Assembly (NCBI GenBank): GCA_008000375.1
Contig: SMOI01000144.1
Location: forward strand, 1 to 64,000
Source: Poteriospumella lacustris
Taxonomy: Eukaryota > Sar > Chrysophyceae > Chromulinales > Dinobryaceae
DNA length: 64,000 nucleotides
Direction of reading: 5' to 3'
The position numbers were made by a program, and so were the translations under genes. This document shows, piece by piece, positions 10,380 through 19,100 of this stretch (positions within the stretch are counted from its first letter, which is position 1; the number at the start of each line of letters is the position of its first letter). Below the pieces are notes generated by a model, which ran no database searches, had not been told where the DNA came from, and saw only the letters and a program-made list of their open reading frames with translations.

Positions 10380-11155
10380 AGGCCCCAAGGACACGGTCAG
10401 AGACACTGGAGACACCGAGGCCCCAAGAACAGCGCACCAGTCAACGCGTTGCCCGACAGCGCCAGGTACGACAGCTACGACAGACCGTCGAACACAAAGC
10501 TCGAAACGGTGTCCCCGACGGCACTCGTCTCCATATACGACGAGCACACGACCAGCTTATCCAGCGTCGGAAACGCGTCGTACCAACACGACGCGGCGCT
10601 GTGCAGCCCCGACAAGATCAGCTCCGCCACGTTGCCGTTCGCACACAGCGCGTCGCCCGGCAGCGTCCCCAAGACAAACAGTTCGGCGTCAGAATCAACG
10701 ACTGGTACGCAGCTGTCGCCACGCCAGGTCCACTGCAGCGAGAAGGCGCAGGCGAAGTTGTACGTGAAGCCGGCCTGGAAGTCGATCGACAAGGCTTCAC
10801 CGTCCGACGTCGTCGCGAGGATCGCCAGTGCGTTGTTGCCGCCCGTCAGCTCCGAACCGCTGTTGTACGTCGCCTGCAGCGCCGCGTACGTCGTACAGGG
10901 GATGGCCGAGACCTGCTGCGTCGTGTGGGTGGCGAGGTCGGTGGCGGTGTACTCGATCCAGTAGCAGGTGCCGCCGCTGACGGCGTACGTGTCGACGGGG
11001 ATGGCCGTGAAGACGTACTGCAGGCAGTTCGGCGACACGAGCATCTCCGTCACCAGCGGCGACACGATGACGTTGCACAGACTCACGAGGACGAGGCCGC
11101 AGCACGTTCACCGCGACTATCGCCACCGCCGCGAGACTGCGGTCACCACCCCACG
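10380..11155 (-). pseudogene. Scrambled partial copy of the LRR membrane protein gene at 16161-21077
   Basis: On the minus strand, about 11086 down to 10730 is almost identical to 19690-20035 of the LRR gene (VSLCNVIVSPL through YNFACAFSL). It is followed by a segment homologous to an earlier part of that gene, near 18325-18560 (LCANGNVAELILSGLHSA...). The order is therefore reversed relative to the source: the membrane part now precedes the LRR part. The LRR-like part ends with a stop at 10475-10477, and homology (SYLALSGNAL) continues beyond it. Upstream, homology to 19430-19475 is joined directly to 19670, dropping about 190 bp. No start, signal peptide or complete domain remains. The high identity of the membrane part indicates a recent event. 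Non-functional. Confidence 0.85.
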
Positions 11156-11522
11156 CCGCCCGCTGTACATACCAACACCTGTTGTGAATTGTCTGGACAC
11201 TGTATTTTGTCTTGGCTGTCAGTGGGGGAGTTCGCTAAAAGCTGACCAAGCTGCTGCTGCTGGCGATGACGATGATGACGATGATGACGATGATGATGAC
11301 GATGATGACGATGATGTCGCCGTCTCTTGTCATTTGTCTTCGTGTTGGAAATGGCAGAGCCTCCTCTCACCATCTCACAGGATCGATCAAAAGTCTGTCT
11401 GTTTGATGACAGGAGGCGGGCAGCAGCAGGAAGGAGAAAAACGAGCAGAAGACTGATGGGAAAGGGGAAGAGCTACATTTTCTCTTGCTGAACCACCTCT
11501 TCTACGTAGCACCATTCTCAAA
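11156..11522. other. Intergenic with GATGAC microsatellite
   Basis: A GATGAC/GATGATGAC repeat occupies about 11264-11315. No gene called. Confidence 0.6.
11264..11315 (+). repeat. GATGAC microsatellite
   Basis: Tandem GATGAC units with some GAT insertions over about 50 bp, in non-coding sequence downstream (in minus orientation, upstream) of the scrambled LRR copy. Confidence 0.85.
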
Positions 11523-12260
11523 ATGGATAGAGTTACAATAATGAACACTCACAACAAAATATCAACTATGGATGATGAAAAGGACAATCGTGACGAACAA
11601 CAACGAAAACGTATTCGTGTCGAGTCTGCACCTATGCCAGGAAAAGTGTTCATCGCAAGCATGAATTTAAGAGGAACGTGGGCCCCAAAGCCTGCAGACG
11701 TTGATAAAGTGCTCAATGTGACCAGTGCTCAAGGGAAGGACAACATCAACCGTCTCACCTTTAGCCCGATGACACCAGTTCCGGGTGGATACAAGGGGTT
11801 TTGGAACTTTGAACATTATTGGCAAAGTGGTAAGATATTCGAAGGCGTTGATCCAGTGATGTCACGATGGTGGTGACGTGAACAAACCTTACCCAAACGA
11901 AGGTATCCTCTGGGAAAAGGGAAACGTGTTCTCCACGCAATCTTCGAAGACGTATCGGACGAACGCATGGACTACATTTCTTCCCGCAAACTTGTCTATG
12001 TGCCTCAGTATGCGAAATTGATCGAGAACAGTGAAGTATTGGACTACTGGAGAACTCAATTGCAAATGGGACAAAACATTATTGTCTATGACTTTGACGG
12101 TCCTCGATTGGAAGATGGAGACGTTACCGCTGAGCTCTGTACTTTGCAGCTTTTGCGTACGAAGATCAACGATACACGTCATCCTTTTGGGCATGGGTAC
12201 GTCGTGGCCGCCCTGTTGATGGACATTGACGTGCGTCAGTTTACAGACTCCGATCCATAA
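11523..12260 (+). pseudogene. Conserved domain gene (DUF6939-like?) interrupted by an in-frame TGA
   Basis: One frame runs 11523-12260 with a single TGA at 11874-11876. The first half (117 codons) is charged (KRIRVES) then has GYKGFWNFEHYWQSGKIFEG and ends RWW. The second half resumes with RRYPLGKGKRVLHAIFED, YVPQYAKLIENSEVLDYW, IIVYDFDGPR and PFGHGYVVAALL. These motifs look like one continuous domain I recall as a DUF6939-type family also present in large viruses and protists; that family name is from memory and uncertain. No GT-AG intron across the TGA keeps frame and motifs. Neighbouring genes also end in TGA, so the codon is not reassigned. A nonsense mutation, readthrough or sequencing error are the options. 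Confidence 0.65.
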
Positions 12261-12888
12261 CTCTGCTGGAAGTAATTGTAAGTCCATTTTAACTTTGTCA
12301 CCTTTTGTCGTTACGATGGCAACCACTCTTGAAGACAAACGACCGAATACATTGCTTACGCGTCAAAACGGGACCCTGAGCTTGCACAGATAATTGAAGG
12401 TAGAATAGGATGTTTGTCTAGATACCGCCAGATACAGATTTCAAGAATATGAAGGTTAGGGTTAGTGAAGTATACGAACATTTACGAAACAATTATCAGC
12501 GCGGATCGTTGATCATGAAATCGTTGCGGTGTGAGCAGGACGAACGTTTGTCAGGTTTTACTGTTAAAACCTACGCAACGAGAAAGAAGATCGTCAAGCA
12601 TCAAAGAACATGGTTGCCACCGACCAAACAATCTGGTTTGCCTACTTCAATGTCATTCTCGTTTGTTTTCGATGAGGTCGATACAACATCCTCAAACTTT
12701 CATCTTTCATGCTCCTCAAAACTGTCCAGGGGATCTTAAACCACCACTGTGTCGGTGGGGGATGAGGGATCTTGACCGTGTGTCACAGACCGATCCGATA
12801 TGTACCTTCCTATTCAAAGACGCTCAACTGCTCCGCCGCTCTCTCACGGCAGAGAATTCAGAATGCAATGTATACTTGTATACCAGAC
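12261..12888. other. Intergenic; possible short ORF or upstream exons of the MATH-BTB gene
   Basis: An ATG ORF at 12449-12739 (96 codons, basic, no recognised domain) may be chance. The MATH-BTB frame is open back to 12772 but only through non-ATG codons. No other structure seen. Confidence 0.35.
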
Positions 12889-13923
12889 ATGCGGTCTAGT
12901 AAGGCTGTGGGTGAAACGAGACTGAGCACATCATGTGCGAGCGTTGTCGCACATTTCATTGGCGTTTCCAAACGGACGCCCAAGGTGAGTCCCATCCTTG
13001 CCGCGGGTGGTAAAGAATTCCGTGTTGAGGCGGTTGTAGCTAATGACCGCAAAACGCTGCGTTGCAGTGTCAGCATTATTTCAAATCCTTCCTCCGCCAA
13101 GCCAATAAAGTGGCGCATTTCCCTGTTGAACCAAAAGGGCAAGCCAAATGTAGAATTTGAGCCACCGGTTGGATTTGACTATTATGGAACTGCTGCGTGC
13201 AACGAAACTTTATCATTGGATCCAAATCAACTGCTGAACCCTGAGTTGGGAGTTTGCGTTGACGACAAAATCATTGTCAAAGTCGACATGGAGTTTCACG
13301 TTGAATCAACAACACGCACGCTACCAACTCTTTCCGGGTGTTCGTTGGCTAAAGAGTTTCGCGAACTGCTGTTTCAGCCTTCGCTTTCCGATGTTTCGAT
13401 TGTTGTACATGCTCCACTGACATCGTCAGCTATCGAAAATGTGACCATCCCGGCCCAATCTCTCCTATTGTCCGTTGGTTCTTCGGTGTTTCGAGAGATG
13501 TTGCACTCGGGCATGCAAGAAACATCAGCCAAAACCATTCACCTCAAGAATTTTGACGAAGGCACCGTGCGCGACTTCCTTACGTTTTTGTACACCGGCC
13601 GTTGCTCCATGCATGACGAAACGTCATCCAGGCGGTATGATCAAGCGCGAAAGCTAATGCAATTCGCACATCAGTACGATGTCCGTTCATTGCAGGCGGA
13701 CTGCGAAATAGATCTTGAACTTCACTGGTTGACGGCAGACACTGTTCTTGATGTTTTTCAACTTGCTGAAACTTACAATGCGGTTCGCTTGAAGAAGGCA
13801 GCCTTGCAGTTCATAGCTGACAATGCTCGTTTGTTGGTGAGTCATGCAGCGTTTCTTGATATGCTGGCGAAGGAGTGTAACGTCGCCGTTATTCGCGCCA
13901 TAGGGGGACTGACCGACGACTAG
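12889..13923 (+). CDS. MATH-like/BTB (SPOP-like) protein
   Basis: The ATG at 12889 gives 344 aa (another in-frame ATG at 12868 is possible). Residues about 15-145 form a beta-rich region resembling a diverged MATH/TRAF domain (FRVEAVVAN, IKWRISLLNQKG, YYGTAACNETLSLD). Residues about 160-275 are a BTB domain: FRELLFQPSLSDVSIVV, IPAQSLLLSVGSSVFREML, KTIHLKNFDEGTVRDFLTFL, YTGRC, then YDVRSLQADCE. The last 60 residues look like the start of a BACK region (LAETYNAVRLKKAALQFI). In this family the N-terminal domain binds substrates and BTB recruits cullin-3, giving ubiquitin ligase adaptors. BTB identification is firm, MATH weaker. No intron seen. Confidence 0.8.
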   Translation: MRSSKAVGETRLSTSCASVVAHFIGVSKRTPKVSPILAAGGKEFRVEAVVANDRKTLRCSVSIISNPSSAKPIKWRISLLNQKGKPNVEFEPPVGFDYYGTAACNETLSLDPNQLLNPELGVCVDDKIIVKVDMEFHVESTTRTLPTLSGCSLAKEFRELLFQPSLSDVSIVVHAPLTSSAIENVTIPAQSLLLSVGSSVFREMLHSGMQETSAKTIHLKNFDEGTVRDFLTFLYTGRCSMHDETSSRRYDQARKLMQFAHQYDVRSLQADCEIDLELHWLTADTVLDVFQLAETYNAVRLKKAALQFIADNARLLVSHAAFLDMLAKECNVAVIRAIGGLTDD

Positions 13924-14558
13924 TTCATACAGACTCCGCTGCTGTTCCTGTCATTGTTTCAATAGTTTTGTGTGATTGAAGTCCTTGTTCGGCAACGCTA
14001 ACAACCATCGCAGTCGAAGAGTGTATGTAAACTAACCATCGAAACCGCATATACACACACATGATAAACGCAAATGGGCACTGGTGCTGTTCCAGGTATG
14101 AAGTCCGGTACTCCAACGTCGTTCACTCAGACGGCATATTCACTCCAACGTCAGTACATGCAATCCTGCTTCAATGCGACCAAGACTCTCAACAAATGCT
14201 CAAAGCTACTACGTGCAGGCGTCCTTTACAAAAGTCCCTTCGCTGCTATGCACCATCGATGTACAATAGATATGCACATGGGATGACCACATCTCTGGAG
14301 AAAACAAGTTCAATATGTACTGTACCACTTTCAACGGTTTCGTTTTCTCCCGCCGCCCACGCTCTGCGGCCGTTGCCACTTCTCCATTCTGAAATTCGGC
14401 TGACGTTCACATTGGTTTACGGATATCATCGCTCAACCTTCGAGGCGTTGCATCGCTCTATATCTTGTTTCCCTCGTCTACTTGTTGTCCATCGCATCGT
14501 TTCGTATTGCATAAGCGCACAAAGAGTGGTCGTTCTCACCGCGTCATTCGACAAGACC
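13924..14558. other. Intergenic
   Basis: The membrane-protein frame stays open upstream to 14061 but that part lacks coding character and a hydrophobic start, so it is treated as 5' flank. No other element identified. Confidence 0.4.
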
Positions 14559-15452
14559 ATGAGTGCGCGAATTGGCATCGCCTCCAAGACGCTCACGCTG
14601 CCACAAGAGCCGAAAGTGTTCATCCATCGAGAAACTCGGAAATTGTTGTCACCCTTCTGGAGTTTCGACGAGAAGAATGGCTTCGTGGTCAACTTCATCA
14701 AAGCCTCGTTGATTCTGATCACGTTTCAGTGGACGTCGTGGGGCAATCAAACCAAGGACATCAAGGCACAAAGCATTCAAGAGGTCACCAATTTCGGTAT
14801 TCTCTCGGCGCTGTCGTTGGCGTTGAACATTTCGATCGTGGTCACCGTCGATGGCAACGACGACTGGCCCGCCTCGTCGACGTGGCGACAGGCCATGGGC
14901 GTCATCTTCAACCTCGCGTCATCGGCACATGTGATTGCCTTGCTCGCATCGGCGTTCCTGTTGCTGATCATCAACGAAACACCCGAGGGCCGTGCCGTGG
15001 TGCTGGTCATCGACCACCTGGGCGTGTGGATGCGCCTGCCAGGCTTCGCCTTCATGATCGGCGTCTACGGCTTCTGCGCGTTGATCTGTTGTTGGCAGAT
15101 GCATACGTTCAATCTCACGATCTCCATCGCGGTGTGCGCCTTCTGTGTGATCTTGGCGTCGGTATCGCTCTTTGGCGCCGTGGTGACGGGGCTGCAAGGG
15201 CTGTACAAGGTCATGTCCGCCTACGCGTTGCTGACCATCGCCGACGACGCGGCGACCCACACCTTGCGCGATATGTTCCTCACCGAGAAGCAGAAGTGCC
15301 TCCATGCGGACGGCGTCGTGGTGGGCTATCGCCGAGACGAGTTCTACGACTGGGTGCTGGAGCAGTATCACTGCTGCGACTTCTGCGACATCACCCGCCG
15401 ACGACTCGACCGCTGCTGCGACGCCTGGGAGACCGAACAAGCCGCGCTGTAG
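14559..15452 (+). CDS. Hypothetical polytopic membrane protein
   Basis: The ATG at 14559 gives 297 aa. I do not recognise the family. After a 60-residue hydrophilic N-terminus there are about four or five membrane segments: NFIKASLILITFQW, FGILSALSLALNISIVVTV, SSAHVIALLASAFLLLII, LPGFAFMIGVYGFCALICCW and ISIAVCAFCVILASVSLFGAVV. The cytosolic-looking C-terminus (about 85 residues) is charged and Cys-rich (YHCCDFCD, RCCDAW), possibly a metal-binding or palmitoylated tail. The start was chosen because the upstream open frame is not coding-like. Function unknown; a multi-pass plasma or organelle membrane location is inferred. Confidence 0.7.
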   Translation: MSARIGIASKTLTLPQEPKVFIHRETRKLLSPFWSFDEKNGFVVNFIKASLILITFQWTSWGNQTKDIKAQSIQEVTNFGILSALSLALNISIVVTVDGNDDWPASSTWRQAMGVIFNLASSAHVIALLASAFLLLIINETPEGRAVVLVIDHLGVWMRLPGFAFMIGVYGFCALICCWQMHTFNLTISIAVCAFCVILASVSLFGAVVTGLQGLYKVMSAYALLTIADDAATHTLRDMFLTEKQKCLHADGVVVGYRRDEFYDWVLEQYHCCDFCDITRRRLDRCCDAWETEQAAL

Positions 15453-16160
15453 ACACCCGCGACGTTTCCTCTTGGCCTGTGATCTATCTGTGTTGGGTAT
15501 TCATCGCTGTACGGAGCTCTGACCCTCCGTTTCCCCCTCCCCCCCGGCCGTGCCTCGCCGGTGTACCGCCCGTTTCGAATGGAAAGCTCGTCATTTAAAC
15601 CATTACTCCGCACGGCATGAACCACCCCCTGTATGCGGGTGCGTGTGTATGTGTGCGTGCGTGTTATATACTGTATTGTTCCTTGTGCTGTGTTCGCTGT
15701 GTAACCCTTCAACGACCGTTTCTCTTCGACAGGCACAACCCGTCCGTGTCCGTGGTCTCTCCGATGAATGCATAACAGAGACTCGTCCATTCTGTGCAGG
15801 TGATCGACACAGTGACACGGGCTGCTGGGCTGCTGGCGGTTGCTGTTGGCAGTGGAAGTGCCCGACGAGCGATGACCCGAGTGATGATCTGTACATAGTG
15901 TGGATAACATAAGTGATACTACTGATTGAATATGAGCTACAAATAGGTACTTGGAATGTGGCCAGCGGTGGTGGCAGAAGTGGCGAGGCACGACTCTGAT
16001 ACTGACGAAGTCGATAGATTTCCGAGTAACAACCATAATCTGACACGGAGAAAGAAGAAAACTTGGTGGGAAAGCAGTCTGACCACCTCGGCTTGTGGAG
16101 GACGCAGTTGTACGAGAGATCGAGCTCACTGACAGGGCCGCCCAGCGGCAGTGGTGACAG
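15453..16160. other. Intergenic
   Basis: Contains C runs (15532-15543) and a GTGTGTATGTGTGCGTGCGTG stretch near 15643-15663. No gene supported. Confidence 0.45.
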
Positions 16161-19100
16161 ATGAATACCTCGATCTACTTCGTTGTGCTTTGCCTGTTGG
16201 CGCTGTGGATACAGTTGCCTAGTGTCTATATGTACCAATGCTATTCCAATCCGCCCGCGGTCGAGACTCAGAGCCTGTTGGACCTTTACTATGCCACCGA
16301 CGGCCCGCACTGGCTTCACCCGTGGCCGATTCCTTCCAATACCAGTGCCAATGTGACCTCTATTCCCTGTGAAAGCTGGGACGGCCTCGTATGCTACACC
16401 ATCGACAACGAATGTCGCGTCATCGCCCTTGAACTATCGCACAACAACCTCGCGGGGGCCATTCCACCATCACTTGGCAACCTGACGGCCTTGCAGTACA
16501 TCTATCTGAACAACAACCAGCTGACGGGCAGCATCCCGCCGTCTGTTCTCTCCTTCTCCCAGTTGATCTACTTGTACGTGGAGAACAACTTCCTCGAGGG
16601 CTCCATCGCCTCGACGGTGGGGTCGATGGCCGCCACGTTGGAGGTCTTCTCCGTCGCCGCCAATCAGCTCACGGGCAGCATACCGCCGTCCTTCTTGCAG
16701 TTGACACAGCTGCAATACGTGTTCGTCTTCGAGAACGCGTTCACGGGGCGACTGGCGTCGTGGCTGGGCCCGCAGACCCAGCTGCAGTACCTCTTCGTGT
16801 CCACCAACCAGTTTACGGGGCCTGTGCCGTCGTTTCTGGACACCTTCACCGGCCTCATACAGCTAGAAATGAACTCTAACCAGTTCACAGGCACCGTGCC
16901 GTCGAATCTCGGTGGCTTGGCGCAGCTGCAGTACCTGGCGATGATGGAGAACCAGCTGACGCAGACGCTGCCGTCCACCTTCGGCGCCTTGACCGCTCTG
17001 ACCTCTTTCTTCTTCGCAGGCAACCAGCTCACGGGCACCTTTCCCGAGGCCCTGCTCAACATCTCTTCGATCCAACTCTTCGACATCAGCCACAACCACT
17101 TCCACGGCACCGTCCCGGCCGCCATCGGTCGCTGGCTCGGCCTCGTCACCTTCTACGTCCAGAACAACGGCTTCACGGGCTCCATTCCGGCCTCGCTGCC
17201 GCCACTACCGCAGCTGGAGCTGTTCATTTGGGGTTCCAACGCCATCACGGGCACGCTGCCGGCCTCGATCGGCACTTTCACGGCGTTGGAGTACCTCGAC
17301 GTGTCGTTCAACCGCCTCACGGGCAGCCTGCCGCCCTCGTTGGGCAACTGCACGCGACTGGTCTCTCTCGAGTTAGAAGACAACGCGCTGACGGGCCCCA
17401 TCCCGGCGTCGTTCGGCCAGTGGTCGCAGCTACAGTACCTCGTCCTGCAGATCAACCAGCTGACGGGCAGCCTGCCGCCGTCGCTCGGTGGGCTGCGCAG
17501 CCTCGTCGAGCTGTACCTCTACGACAACGCGCTCACGGGGCCCTGGCCGGCCTCCTTCGGCAACCTGTCGCAGCTGACCTTCATCTATGCGAGCAGCAAC
17601 CGCCTGTCGGGCTCGTTGCCCGCGTCCATCGGCAACCTCACCGCGCTGGGCTCGCTCGCCCTGCGCGACAACCAACTGACCGGCCGCCTGCCCGAGACGC
17701 TCGTGCAGCTGCCGCAGCTGAACTCGCTGGCGCTCGGCGTCAACCTGTTCACGGGACCGCTGACCACGACCGTCTGGTCGCCCGCGCTGCAGTACCTCGA
17801 CCTGTCGGCGTGCAGCTTCACCGGCGCCGTGCCGCTGGCCCTGCTGCAGCTGCCGCTGCAGTACCTCGACCTGTCGCAGAACGCGCTGTCGGGGTCGCTG
17901 CCGGCCGCCCTGTGGAACACGTCCGTCGCGCAGCTGCTGCTGAACAACAACCGCCTGTCCGGGGCCTTCCCGCCGCGTGGAGACCGCGGCTGTGCGATGC
18001 GCAGCGTCAGCGTGTCGGGGAACCTGCTGACGGGTCGCCTGCCGAGCGACCTCGCGACGTGTGTCCGGCTGACGGCGTGGTTCGCGTCGGACATGGCGCT
18101 GACGGGGCCGCTGGCGGGGCTCTTCGCGACGCAGCCGCAGCTGCAGACGGTCGTCGTGGCGAGCAACGCGCTGACGGGGCCCGTCGCCGACGTCTTCGCG
18201 GCGTCGAATGCGTCGGGTCTCATTCTCAACGCGGCGTACAACGCGCTGACGGGGACGTTGCCCGTGGCGAGTCTGTCGCGCGGGACGTACGCGTCGCTGG
18301 TGCTGACGGACAACTGCCTCGCGGGGACGCTGCCGGGCGCGGCGCTGTGCGCCAACGGCGACCTGTCGGAGCTGCTGCTGTCGGGGCTGCACGCGGCGGC
18401 CGCGTGTCGGTCGGACGCGCTGTCGTTCGTGGCGGCCTGGGGCCTGCACGCGTCGTACGCCGAGAGCGCTGCGGTGGGCGGGTCGGTGCCGCCGTGTCTG
18501 TGGACGGCGCTGAGCGCGCTGAGCTACCTGGCGCTGTCGGGCAACGCGCTGACGGGTCGCCTGCCGAGCGACCTGGCGACGGTCGCGGCGACGCTCGTCG
18601 GCGTCGACCTGTCGCACAACGCGCTGACGGGGACGATCCCCGCGGCGCTGCTCGAGGCGAACCTGACGCGGCTGGACCTGTCGTTCAACCGCCTCGCGGG
18701 GACGCTCGCGGCGAGCGCCACGATGTTCTACGCGACGCAGAACACGTCGCAGGTGTCGCTGCAGGTGAACCGGCTGTCGGGGACGTTGCCGGCGGCGTGG
18801 GAGGCGGCGCAGCAGATCAACGTGCTCGAGGGCAACCTCTTCGCGTGCGAGGCGGGCCGCTGGACGCGCACGGCGCACTGCCCGGCGCGGGACCCGCTGG
18901 CGGCGACGTACGCGTGTGGCTCGTCGACGACGAACGTGGCGCTGCTGGTGGCCGGGGCGCTGGCGGCGGCCGCGGCGGCGACGGCGGCGGGCGCGTGGCG
19001 ATGGTCGCAGGGGCGGCACGTGGCGTCGGAGGAGGCGAAGCTGTGGCGGCGGGGCGCGGCGCAGGCGGCGGAGGCGCTGCGTCGCTGGTGCGTCGGGTCT

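Noticed and set aside
12451-12466. Two TTAGGG-like words as interstitial telomere repeat
   Set aside because: Only about two units; far too few.
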